Of a DNA stretch of 64,000 nt, positions 56,862-64,000 are shown piece by piece. Both the position numbers and the translations under genes were made by a program. Origin of the DNA: Streptococcus castoreus DSM 17536 (GTDB lineage Bacteria > Bacillota > Bacilli > Lactobacillales > Streptococcaceae). Position 1 is the stretch's first letter. The number at the start of each line of letters is the position of its first letter. The DNA is taken from NCBI RefSeq assembly GCF_000425025.1, contig NZ_AUKZ01000005.1, forward strand, positions 95,061 through 159,060. Reading direction: 5' to 3'. The notes below the pieces were generated by a model, which was not told the DNA's origin, ran no database searches, and worked only from the letters and a program-made list of their open reading frames with translations.

Positions 56862-56897
56862 AAAAACTTCTGAAGACTTTTTCTTCAGAAGTTTTTT
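56862..56897 (+). terminator. Terminator of malXFG
   Basis: AAAAACTTCTGAAG (56862-56875) / CTTCAGAAGTTTTT (from 56883) forms a perfect 14-bp stem with a 7-nt loop and T-run. Confidence 0.95.
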
Positions 56898-57193
56898 GCT
56901 ATGCTAAATATCCCTAACTTGTCACTGTCCAATCAAAGAGTTAATCTCTAGCTCCTCCCACAATACCAAGCTGCTTGGCATACAGCGGGTTCACCTAAAG
57001 TCTTAATGAAGAATAGCATTCTCATCTTTCTTAGGCTTAGAAGCATTCTATTGTTACTTTCCCAACTGCTTATTATTTATATTTTGAGAATACCACTATG
57101 GTCAAATCCGTTAGCAACTGCTCTAGAAAATTTACATCACCCCGTTATACTCAAAAAGCACTCTCCACCGAGAATGCTGTTTTGGTCTGTCTT
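56898..57193. other. Intergenic region between malG and engB
   Basis: No gene supported. It contains a distant inverted pair AGCATTCTC (57015-57023) / GAGAATGCT (57170-57178) and a short CCAAGC/GCTTGG dyad. A plus-strand frame from 57006 runs into engB antisense and is rejected. Confidence 0.4.
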
Positions 57194-57793
57194 TTACAAA
57201 TGTTCTAAAATAGTATCCCATGATTCGTCAATCCCAATACGATCAACGGCTGAAAAAATAATAAAAGAATCGGTTTGATCAAAATTCAACTGCTTCTTAA
57301 GCATTGACTCCTGCTTATTCCATTTCCCACGAGGAATTTTATCTGCCTTAGTCGCAACAATAATAACGGGAATTTCATAATACTTCAAAAACTCATACAT
57401 CTGAACATCTTCTTTTGAAGGTTCATGGCGTAAATCAACTAAGCTGACAACTGCACGTAAATTATCTCTAGTTATTAAGTATTCTTCAATCATTTTACCC
57501 CATTTAGCTCGCTCACTTTTGGATACCTTGGCATAACCATAACCAGGAACGTCCACAAAACGTAGCTTATCATCAATATTGAAAAAATTTAACAACTGTG
57601 TTTTTCCTGGCTTGCTTGATGTTCTTGCCAAATTTTTTCGACCAAGAATAGTGTTAATAAAGCTAGACTTACCAACATTGGAACGCCCTGCCAAAGCAAC
57701 TTCTGGCAAATCATCTTGTGGGTAGTGTGATTTATTGGCAGCGCTAAGTAAAATTGAGGCATTATGTGTGTTTAGAACTTGTTCTTCAGCCAT
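57194..57793 (-). CDS. engB: Ribosome biogenesis GTPase YsxC/EngB
   Basis: An essential GTPase in 50S subunit assembly. The 199-aa protein has the P-loop [18 protein letters not shown] (about residues 31-48), SSKPGKTQ, the G3 motif [12 protein letters not shown] and G4 ATKADKI. Length is normal, about 195-200 aa. It follows clpX by 9 bp, the usual pairing in Firmicutes. ATG 57793 is preceded by AAGGAGG. Confidence 0.96.
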   Translation of the reverse strand: MAEEQVLNTHNASILLSAANKSHYPQDDLPEVALAGRSNVGKSSFINTILGRKNLARTSSKPGKTQLLNFFNIDDKLRFVDVPGYGYAKVSKSERAKWGKMIEEYLITRDNLRAVVSLVDLRHEPSKEDVQMYEFLKYYEIPVIIVATKADKIPRGKWNKQESMLKKQLNFDQTDSFIIFSAVDRIGIDESWDTILEHL

Positions 57794-57802
57794 AAAACCT
57801 CC

Positions 57803-59032
57803 TTAAGCTGTTTCTAGAATAGGTTTTGACTTACCTTCAACAGCTGCTTTTGTGATACGTACCTTGGTAATGTCTTCTTGACTTGGGACTTCAAACATAA
57901 TATCTAACATGGTTTCTTCAATAATAGAACGAAGTCCACGTGCCCCTGTTTTGTGCTCAATAGCCTTACTAGCAATCGCTTCAAGAGCTCCTTTTTCAAA
58001 TTCTAGCTCAACACCATCGTAAGATAAAAGTGCTTGATATTGTTTGATAAGAGCATTTCTTGGCTCTGTTAAAATCTGAACCAAGTCATCCGTGCTAAGC
58101 TGTTCAAGAGCTGCAACAACTGGCAAACGCCCAATAAATTCAGGGATAAGACCAAATTTTTGGATATCCTCTGAAATAATTTCTTGCATATAAGATGCAT
58201 TCTCATCAATTTTACGGCTATTTTGACCAAAACCAATAATTTTTTCACCTAGACGTTGCTTCACAATATCTTCAATACCATCAAAGGCTCCGCCAACAAT
58301 GAACAAAATATTTTTAGTGTCAATTTGAATCATTTCTTGATTGGGATGCTTACGACCACCTTGAGGCGGAACACTGGCAACAGTTCCCTCAATAATTTTT
58401 AAGAGGGCTTGTTGGACTCCTTCACCTGAAACATCACGTGTAATGGAAACATTTTCGCCTTTTTTCGCAATTTTATCAATTTCATCCACGTAAATAATGC
58501 CACGCTCTGCACGCTCAACATTATAGTCAGCTGCTTGGATGAGTTTGAGCAAGATGTTCTCAACATCTTCACCCACATAACCTGCCTCTGTTAGCGAGGT
58601 TGCATCTGCAATTGCAAAAGGAACATTTAAACTTTTAGCTAGCGTTTGTGCTAAGAAAGTTTTTCCAGAACCTGTTGGACCAATCATCAGGATGTTTGAT
58701 TTTTGCAAATCCACATCTTCTTCGTCACGACTTTCTGTAAAAGAAACACGCTTGTAATGGTTGTAAACAGCAACTGCCAAGGCACGTTTTGCCCGATCCT
58801 GACCAACCACATACTGGTTTAAAATATCAAGGAGTTCTTTTGGTTTTGGCACTTCTGTTAAATCCGCAAGAACTTCTTCTGCCAATTCTTCTTTGATAAT
58901 TTCTTGCGATAAGGCAACACACTCATTACAAATAAAAACATTATTTCCTGCGATAATTTTTTTGACTTCATCTTGGCTCTTGCCACAAAATGAACAATAA
59001 ACCTTAATATCCTTACTACGATTTCCTGCCAT
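57803..59032 (-). CDS. clpX: ATP-dependent Clp protease ATP-binding subunit ClpX
   Basis: AAA+ unfoldase that delivers substrates to ClpP. The 409-aa protein has the N-terminal zinc-binding domain (Cys13, Cys16, Cys35, Cys38 in CSFCGK...FICNEC), Walker A GPTGSGKT, Walker [10 protein letters not shown], and the pore loop GYVGEDVE. The C-terminal small domain contains [15 protein letters not shown]. Located between the 56-aa membrane peptide and engB. ATG 59032 has AAAGGA close upstream. Confidence 0.97.
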   Translation of the reverse strand: MAGNRSKDIKVYCSFCGKSQDEVKKIIAGNNVFICNECVALSQEIIKEELAEEVLADLTEVPKPKELLDILNQYVVGQDRAKRALAVAVYNHYKRVSFTESRDEEDVDLQKSNILMIGPTGSGKTFLAQTLAKSLNVPFAIADATSLTEAGYVGEDVENILLKLIQAADYNVERAERGIIYVDEIDKIAKKGENVSITRDVSGEGVQQALLKIIEGTVASVPPQGGRKHPNQEMIQIDTKNILFIVGGAFDGIEDIVKQRLGEKIIGFGQNSRKIDENASYMQEIISEDIQKFGLIPEFIGRLPVVAALEQLSTDDLVQILTEPRNALIKQYQALLSYDGVELEFEKGALEAIASKAIEHKTGARGLRSIIEETMLDIMFEVPSQEDITKVRITKAAVEGKSKPILETA

Positions 59033-59189
59033 CTTCCTTTAATTCTCTCTTACTTTCTCTTATTCATTCAATTTATTAGTCGGAATCCAATCCTAATACA
59101 CTTTGAATCCCATAGCTTTTAAATCACTTACTCCTAAGCCAATTACATGCTTTTTCTTTTGCAATTTTTCGACATTAGATAAAGATGCC

Positions 59190-59360
59190 TTAAAATAATG
59201 TGCCGTAAAAGGCATGGATGCTATTAACCAGATTAGTAAAGGCATTTAATAAGAAAAGGATTGCCAAACCATAGCGATTTTTCCTAAAAGCTGGAATAGC
59301 ACATAAGATACAAATCACACACAAAAAAGCCGTAAATACTCCAAAAATACTACGTTGCAT
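59190..59360 (-). CDS. Small membrane protein between folA and clpX
   Basis: A 56-aa frame (MQRSIFGVFTAFLC...HAFYGTLF). Two hydrophobic segments (about 5-24 and 32-50) separated by a basic turn (FRKNR) predict a two-helix membrane hairpin. ATG 59360 lies 10 nt after GAGGAG. A similarly placed small gene between folA and clpX is known in S. pneumoniae, which supports it being real. Function unknown. Confidence 0.75.
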   Translation of the reverse strand: MQRSIFGVFTAFLCVICILCAIPAFRKNRYGLAILFLLNAFTNLVNSIHAFYGTLF

Positions 59361-59379
59361 AGCCTACCATCTCCTCAGA

Positions 59380-59877
59380 TCATTGACACTTTAAAACAGT
59401 AACCGTAAAATCATAAGGATTTTTCTCATCCCTAGGATAGAAAGTTTGACTTTCTTTGATAAAACGACTCAAATCCAAAGTCGGTCGATAGGTATCACCT
59501 TCAAACTGGTGATGAACAACTGTTTTAATAACACGATCAAAGAAGCCATCAAAAGCTTCTAAAACCTTACTGCCACCAATAATATAGAGTGTTTTTTCTT
59601 GGGTATGGTACCAATCAAGTACCTCTTTAACACTGGACATCACCAAAGCCCCATCTACTTGATAGGTCACATCTCTTGTCATGACAAGGGTTTGGCGATT
59701 AGGTAACTGCCGATGATTCATGCCATCAAAGGTCACCCGCCCCATCAGAATTGCCTGATTTAAGGTTGTTTCTTTAAAATGTTGTAGCTCTTTTGGCAGA
59801 TGCCATGGCAATTTCCCGGCAACACCAATAAGCCCCAGTTCATCTTCTGCCCAAATGGCAATTATTTCCTTTGTCAT
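59380..59877 (-). CDS. folA: Dihydrofolate reductase
   Basis: Reduces dihydrofolate to tetrahydrofolate; target of trimethoprim. The 165-aa protein has [21 protein letters not shown] with the substrate-binding residues, MGRVTFDGM, and [13 protein letters not shown]. Ile100 (in YIIGG) is the residue often changed to Leu in trimethoprim-resistant pneumococci; here it is Ile. The gene follows thyA on the same strand, and the two are functionally linked because ThyA makes dihydrofolate. ATG 59877 is preceded by AAGGAAA. Confidence 0.95.
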   Translation of the reverse strand: MTKEIIAIWAEDELGLIGVAGKLPWHLPKELQHFKETTLNQAILMGRVTFDGMNHRQLPNRQTLVMTRDVTYQVDGALVMSSVKEVLDWYHTQEKTLYIIGGSKVLEAFDGFFDRVIKTVVHHQFEGDTYRPTLDLSRFIKESQTFYPRDEKNPYDFTVTVLKCQ

Positions 59878-59958
59878 TACTTTTTTCCTTCAACTAAACC
59901 TTATCTATTTTATCAAATTTCTTCCTAAAATGCTTATAAAAAACTCTAGAAAATCCTG

Positions 59959-60798
59959 TTAAATAGCTAAATCAAAACGCAGTTGGGGAGCAACAGGTTC
60001 ATAATCCTGCAACTCAAAGTCCTCTGGCTTGATAGCAAAGAAATCGGTACCATCTGGAACATTTAGCACCAGTTTGGGCTGACAATTAGTCGGTTGTCGC
60101 TTTAACAATTCCTGTGCCTGCGGAAATTGATTGTCATAAATATGCAAGTTATTGACAAAGTAAAAGAATTTACCGACTTGCCAACCAAAATGTTTGGCAA
60201 CCATCATCTGTAGAGCAACATATTGCATGGCATTAATATGATGAGCAACCAACATATCATTTGATCGTTGTATTAAAGTGGCATCCAAATAAAGTTTACC
60301 ATCAACCCGTCTGACATCAAACATGGTTTGAAAAGCACAAGGTAAAAGTCCTTCGGATTCTTCAAAAGCCTCATAGTCCCATAAAGAGATTACATTACGG
60401 CGATTCCAAGGGTTTTCCTCGAGTTGTTTGAGAATTTTTGAGATAATATGGTGCTTTCTAACCACCGCACCATAGCGTTGACCAATCGTACGGGTCTGAC
60501 CGACTTCCCATTCATTCCAATAATGAACATGATACTTATCTTCTAATACATCAAGGCTGTTAGATTGATCCTGGTAAATCCAAAACACTTCTTTAATAGC
60601 CGACTTGATTGGAATTGGACGTAAGGTAGTGATGGGAAATTCTCCCTCAGCTAAATTATATTCTGTAAAAACTCCTGTGATGTATTTAGAATTAGCTGTA
60701 CTGCCATCTTTATACTTGGGACGAGCCTGTTCGCTAAACACTCCTTCATCCATAATTTTTTGAATATTAGCTTTAAAAATTTGGTCTGCTTTTGTCAT
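59959..60798 (-). CDS. thyA: Thymidylate synthase
   Basis: Makes dTMP from dUMP with methylene-tetrahydrofolate. From ATG 60798 ([22 protein letters not shown] upstream) it has 279 aa; an ATG ten codons earlier is less suited. Motifs: [11 protein letters not shown], the active-site Cys in [12 protein letters not shown], and [18 protein letters not shown]. It precedes folA in what is probably one operon. A 17-bp hairpin lies 34 nt upstream of the start. Confidence 0.95.
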   Translation of the reverse strand: MTKADQIFKANIQKIMDEGVFSEQARPKYKDGSTANSKYITGVFTEYNLAEGEFPITTLRPIPIKSAIKEVFWIYQDQSNSLDVLEDKYHVHYWNEWEVGQTRTIGQRYGAVVRKHHIISKILKQLEENPWNRRNVISLWDYEAFEESEGLLPCAFQTMFDVRRVDGKLYLDATLIQRSNDMLVAHHINAMQYVALQMMVAKHFGWQVGKFFYFVNNLHIYDNQFPQAQELLKRQPTNCQPKLVLNVPDGTDFFAIKPEDFELQDYEPVAPQLRFDLAI

Positions 60799-60831
60799 CT
60801 CAAATCCCTTTCTGTAACCGAACTTCATCTA

Positions 60832-60878
60832 TTCTAACTAATTTTTCTAAAAAACACCAGAAGAAAAATTAGTTAGAA
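60832..60878. promoter_or_regulatory. Perfect 17-bp hairpin in the thyA leader region
   Basis: TTCTAACTAATTTTTCT (60832-60848) pairs with AGAAAAATTAGTTAGAA (60862-60878) around a 13-nt loop. No T-tract follows on either strand. It lies in the thyA-mvaS divergent gap, nearer thyA, and is either in the thyA 5' UTR or a protein-binding dyad. Confidence 0.6.
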
Positions 60879-60910
60879 AAATGGACTGTCTTTAATTTTG
60901 ATTTGAAAGG

Positions 60911-60927
60911 TAAAACTATCAGTTTTA
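60911..60927. promoter_or_regulatory. Palindrome just upstream of the mvaS promoter
   Basis: TAAAACT-ATC-AGTTTTA, perfect apart from the 3-bp centre. It abuts the putative mvaS -35 box. Confidence 0.35.
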
Positions 60928-60955
60928 TTGCCCTAATTTTTTGATAAAATATGAT
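60928..60955 (+). promoter_or_regulatory. Probable mvaS promoter
   Basis: TTGCCC (60928-60933) and TATGAT (60950-60955) with 16-bp spacing; the leader is about 30 nt with GAAGGA before the ATG at 60992. Confidence 0.55.
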
Positions 60956-60991
60956 AAAATGGATAGGACTCTAATAAAAAGAAGGATAACT

Positions 60992-62167
60992 ATGAACATC
61001 GGAATTGATAAGATTGGTTTTGCAACCAGTCAATATGTCTTGAAACTAGAGGATCTTGCTCTGGCACGCAAAACAGATCCAGCAAAATTTAGTCAGGGAT
61101 TAATGCTTGAATCATTTAGTGTTACCCCAATCACAGAAGATATTATTACTTTAGCTGCTGCTGCTGCTGACCAAATCTTGACAGCTGAGGATAAAGCTCG
61201 TATTGACATGGTTATTTTAGCAACCGAGTCAAGTGTCGACCAATCAAAGGCTGCTGCTATTTATGTGCATCATTTGATGGAAATTCAACCTTTTGCACGC
61301 TCATTTGAAGTTAAAGAAGCTTGTTATAGTGCGACAGCTGCTTTGGACTATGCCAAATTACATGTTGCATCAAAACCAAACTCACGAGTTCTTGTTATTA
61401 CTAGTGATATTGCCAAATATGGTATTGATTCCGCTGGTGAAGCCACTCAAGGAGCTGGTAGCATGGCAATGCTAGTCACTACAAACCCTCGTATTCTTCA
61501 ATTAAATGATGACAATATCGCTCAAACACGTGATATTATGGATTTTTGGCGTCCAAATTACAGTTCAACACCTTTTGTCAACGGGATCTACTCAACCAAG
61601 CAATACCTTGATTCTTTGGAAACTACTTGGAAAGCCTATCAGGAAAAAGAAGCTGCTCATTTGGCTGACTTTGCCGCCTTTTGCTTCCATATTCCTTTTC
61701 CAAAACTAGCCTTAAAAGGACTCAACATGCTTATGGATGACTCTTTATCAACTAACCGCAAAGAAATATTACTAGAAGCCTTTCAAGCTTCAATCATTTA
61801 CGGTAAACAGATTGGTAATATTTACACGGGTTCACTTTATTTAGGATTGTTATCCTTGCTTGAAAATAGCAGTACGTTAAAAGCTGGCGATAAAATTGGG
61901 TTTTTCAGTTATGGCTCTGGAGCCGTTAGTGAGATTTTCTCAGGCCAGTTGGTAAAAGGTTATGAAAAAATGCTAATGCTAAATCGACAGACCCTGCTCA
62001 ATCAGCGAAAACGTATTTCTGTTACTGAATACGAAGAGTTATTCTATGAGGAAATTCAATTAGACAAGAAAGGCAATGCTAACTTTAAGGACTACTTAAC
62101 AAGTAAATTTGCCCTAACCGAAATCAAGGAAAACCAAAGACTTTATCAGATCAATGACAAAAACTAA
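60992..62167 (+). CDS. mvaS: Hydroxymethylglutaryl-CoA synthase
   Basis: Condenses acetyl-CoA with acetoacetyl-CoA to HMG-CoA in the mevalonate pathway. From ATG 60992 (MNIGIDKIGFATSQYVLKL; GAAGGA upstream) it has 391 aa; an earlier in-frame ATG at 60941 is in the promoter region. Catalytic Cys is in EACYSATAAL, the Glu in MVILATESSVDQSK, and His in FHIPFPKLALKGL. It overlaps mvaA by 14 bp, so the pair is a coupled operon. It supplies isoprenoids, including the prenyl donor used by MiaA. Confidence 0.95.
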   Translation: MNIGIDKIGFATSQYVLKLEDLALARKTDPAKFSQGLMLESFSVTPITEDIITLAAAAADQILTAEDKARIDMVILATESSVDQSKAAAIYVHHLMEIQPFARSFEVKEACYSATAALDYAKLHVASKPNSRVLVITSDIAKYGIDSAGEATQGAGSMAMLVTTNPRILQLNDDNIAQTRDIMDFWRPNYSSTPFVNGIYSTKQYLDSLETTWKAYQEKEAAHLADFAAFCFHIPFPKLALKGLNMLMDDSLSTNRKEILLEAFQASIIYGKQIGNIYTGSLYLGLLSLLENSSTLKAGDKIGFFSYGSGAVSEIFSGQLVKGYEKMLMLNRQTLLNQRKRISVTEYEELFYEEIQLDKKGNANFKDYLTSKFALTEIKENQRLYQINDKN

Positions 62168-63449
62168 TATCAACTGGAGTGGATTCTCAAAGAGATCCTT
62201 TGACGAGCGACTGCCAATCATTGAACGATTTCAGCTGCTTAGTCCCGAAAACCTAAAACACTTAACAGCAGATCACTTATTGCCGATTCAAACAGCCAAT
62301 CAAATGACGGAAAATGTCTTGGGGCGATTTGCCTTACCTTTTAGCATTGCACCTGATTTTTTAATTAATGGCTCAACGTATCATGTACCCTTTGTAACTG
62401 AAGAACCTTCTGTTGTCGCAGCTGCATCTTTTGCCGCTAAAATCATTCGACGGTCTGGAGGCTTTAAAACCTACATTCATAACCGCCAAATGATTGGACA
62501 GATTGCTTTATATGGCATTGATAAGATTGACAAAGCTAAGACAACTATTCTGGCTAAAACAGAAGAACTCCTTGCAACTGCCAACCAAGCTTATCCTTCC
62601 ATCGTCAAAAGAGGTGGCGGCGCAAGACAGATTAGACTTGAACAAAAGGGATACTTCCTTATCTTCTATTTAACAGTTGATACCCAAGAAGCGATGGGAG
62701 CCAACATGGTTAATACCATGATGGAAGCTCTAGTTCCTGATCTTGAAGCATTATCTAAGGGGCATAGCCTAATGGCTATCCTCTCCAATTATGCAACGGA
62801 ATCTCTGGTTACTGCCAAATGTCAGATTGACAGTTGCTTTTTAAGCCGTGATAAGGAGAAAGCACAGCAATTAGCCAAAAAAATGGAACTGGCTAGTCAA
62901 TTAGCTCAGGTGGATCCTTACCGAGCAACCACTCATAACAAAGGAATTTTTAACGGCATTGATGCCGTAGTCATGGCTACTGGTAATGACTGGCGTGCTA
63001 TTGAGGCTGGTGCTCATGCTTACGCTGCAAGAAATGGTTCCTATCAAGGTTTAAGTCAATGGCGCTTTGATCAAAGCCAACAGTTGCTTTTTGGTGAACT
63101 GACCCTACCCATGCCTATTGCAAGTAAAGGCGGTTCTATCGGACTCAATCCCACAGTCGCTATTGCCCGTGACTTTCTCAACTCTCCTGATGCAAAAACC
63201 TTAGCACAAGTGATTGTGGCAGTAGGTTTAGCACAAAATTTTGCCGCACTAAAAGCCTTGACATCATCAGGTATTCAAGCAGGACACATGAAACTACATG
63301 CTAAATCACTTGCACTTCTAGCAGGTGCCAGTGAACATGAAGTTGCTGCTTTGGTCAAAACCTTACTAGCGGATAAACCAATGACTCTAGAAAAAGCTAC
63401 CACATATTTAAGCAAGCTAAGACAGTCAATAGATAACGGTAGCACTTAA
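62154..63449 (+). CDS. mvaA: Hydroxymethylglutaryl-CoA reductase (class II)
   Basis: Reduces HMG-CoA to mevalonate. The 431-aa protein has the ENVLGRFALPFSIAPDFLING motif, EEPSVVAAASFAAK, an EAMGANMVNTMME segment and DAVVMATGNDWRAIEAGAHAYA. It lacks the eukaryotic membrane domain, as class II enzymes do. It is translationally coupled to mvaS. No ribosome-binding site needs to be invoked because of the overlap. An insertion sequence lies 126 bp downstream. Confidence 0.95.
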   Translation: MTKTNINWSGFSKRSFDERLPIIERFQLLSPENLKHLTADHLLPIQTANQMTENVLGRFALPFSIAPDFLINGSTYHVPFVTEEPSVVAAASFAAKIIRRSGGFKTYIHNRQMIGQIALYGIDKIDKAKTTILAKTEELLATANQAYPSIVKRGGGARQIRLEQKGYFLIFYLTVDTQEAMGANMVNTMMEALVPDLEALSKGHSLMAILSNYATESLVTAKCQIDSCFLSRDKEKAQQLAKKMELASQLAQVDPYRATTHNKGIFNGIDAVVMATGNDWRAIEAGAHAYAARNGSYQGLSQWRFDQSQQLLFGELTLPMPIASKGGSIGLNPTVAIARDFLNSPDAKTLAQVIVAVGLAQNFAALKALTSSGIQAGHMKLHAKSLALLAGASEHEVAALVKTLLADKPMTLEKATTYLSKLRQSIDNGST

Positions 63450-63574
63450 CTAGTTTCTTTTGTTTAAAACTTTTTTCCAACAAACAATAAAATGTTTCAA
63501 TGTGAGATGACAAACTAATATTGCAACATTAGTATCCTATCACAAGATTGCTTCCAAGAAAAAGCCCCTTGTTA

Positions 63575-64000
63575 TGTACTGCACCCCAAAAGTTGGACAA
63601 GAAATTATTGAAAGGATTTAGTTCTGTATGGTACGGGACTAAGTCCTTTTAATTTTGTTTTGATTCGTTTGTTGTAATAAAAAATGTATTCGGTAATGGC
63701 TTGTTCGAGTTCGTCCAGTGATTGATAGGATTTCTCAAAACCATAAAACATCTCAGATTTTAAAATGCCAAAGAAAGATTCCATCATACCATTGTCAAGG
63801 CTATTGCCTTTGCGAGACATCGAAGGGCGAATGCCTTTAGAAGCCAAGAAATGATGATAAGATTGGTGTTGATATTGCCAGCCTTGGTCACTACGAAGAA
63901 TAGTTCCCTCATAATGATTGGCTGGAAAAGCTTTCTTAAGCATGGTTTCAACCTGCTTCAAGTCTGGAAACCTAGATAGTGTAAAATCAATAATCTCGCT
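63575..64000 (-). mobile_element. IS3-family insertion sequence (partial)
   Basis: The right end is marked by a terminal repeat beginning TGTACTGCACCCC (63575) and continuing AAAAGTTGGACA, typical of the IS150/IS3 group. The transposase frame follows and the element continues beyond the window, so its other end and any target duplication cannot be checked. Confidence 0.85.
63605..64000 (-). CDS. IS3-family transposase OrfB (partial, N-terminus beyond window)
   Basis: The frame is open to the window edge, where it reads SEIIDFTLSRFPDLKQVE. It covers the C-terminal part of the rve/DDE integrase domain: LRSDQGWQYQH holds the second catalytic Asp and NSLDNGMMESFFGILKSEMFYG the catalytic Glu. It ends YNKRIKTKLKGLSPVPYRTKSFQ, the usual OrfB tail of the IS150 group. 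The stop lies 30 bp from the terminal repeat. No frameshift is visible in the part present; activity cannot be judged. Confidence 0.93.
   Translation of the reverse strand, partial: SEIIDFTLSRFPDLKQVETMLKKAFPANHYEGTILRSDQGWQYQHQSYHHFLASKGIRPSMSRKGNSLDNGMMESFFGILKSEMFYGFEKSYQSLDELEQAITEYIFYYNKRIKTKLKGLSPVPYRTKSFQ

Noticed and set aside
57006..57278. Plus-strand ORF of 90 codons between malG and engB
   Set aside because: It runs into engB antisense, is low-complexity Leu/Ile-rich and has no Shine-Dalgarno sequence.

Overview
The window is a low-GC Firmicute chromosome segment, most consistent with a pyogenic-group streptococcus (S. pyogenes / S. dysgalactiae / S. canis type). The basis is gene content recognised from protein sequence: parE/parC, an LPXTG-like anchored hyaluronate lyase beside lplA and an acoABCL-type dehydrogenase cluster, rmlACB, a PavA/FbpA gene, malQ-malP next to malR-malXFG, clpX-engB, and mvaS/mvaA. 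The hyaluronate lyase carries a C-terminal LPKAG sorting signal, which I do not remember in the common S. pyogenes HylA, so S. dysgalactiae or S. canis is a reasonable guess. Nothing in the window alone proves the species.

Layout. 1-5.3 kb: parC (cut by the window edge), an unrecognised 268-aa gene and parE, all on the minus strand, with divergent plsY (fatty-acid/phospholipid synthesis). 6.2-17.3 kb: lplA (lipoate ligase) diverging from the hyaluronate lyase gene, a small secreted protein, then the minus-strand E1alpha-E1beta-E2-E3 dehydrogenase cluster, whose E2 and E3 carry the lipoyl domains that LplA would modify. 17.5-25.7 kb: an ABC-F ATPase, a small membrane protein, an esterase, RNase J2 and a three-gene ABC importer resembling trpXYZ with a structured leader. 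25.7-30.4 kb: PavA/RqcH, a TPR protein, an AI-2E-family membrane protein and a Nudix hydrolase. 30.5-33.2 kb: rmlACB (dTDP-rhamnose precursors of the cell-wall carbohydrate).

33.2-45.7 kb is a dense minus-strand housekeeping block: FAD oxidoreductase, ZIP transporter, DUF34/NIF3, trmK, nth, dnaD, apt, recJ, SDR, rnz, an unrecognised protein, hflX and miaA, with many overlapping start/stop codons. 45.8-47.4 kb has a DUF3042 peptide and trhO. 47.9-56.9 kb is the maltose/maltodextrin regulon: malQ-malP and malR on minus, malX-malF-malG on plus. In both structural promoters a near-palindromic GCAA-NCGG/A-TTGC operator lies inside the 17-bp -35/-10 spacer. 57.2-60.8 kb: engB, clpX, a 56-aa membrane peptide, folA and thyA on minus. 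Divergent mvaS-mvaA (mevalonate pathway) follows, and the window ends inside an IS3-family insertion sequence.

The most interesting signals are small-scale. Two genes (plsY and the ABC-F ATPase) have an extended -10 box ending 6-7 nt before the ATG, suggesting leaderless mRNAs. The hyaluronate lyase promoter has a LacI-type operator at +1. parC, acoB and acoL start without a visible Shine-Dalgarno sequence, behind leaders of about 120-340 nt that hold short ORFs or hairpins. The E2 and E3 genes share a nearly identical 245-bp lipoyl-domain repeat. A long hairpin sits in the thyA leader. I found no CRISPR array, tRNA, rRNA, prophage or defence island.
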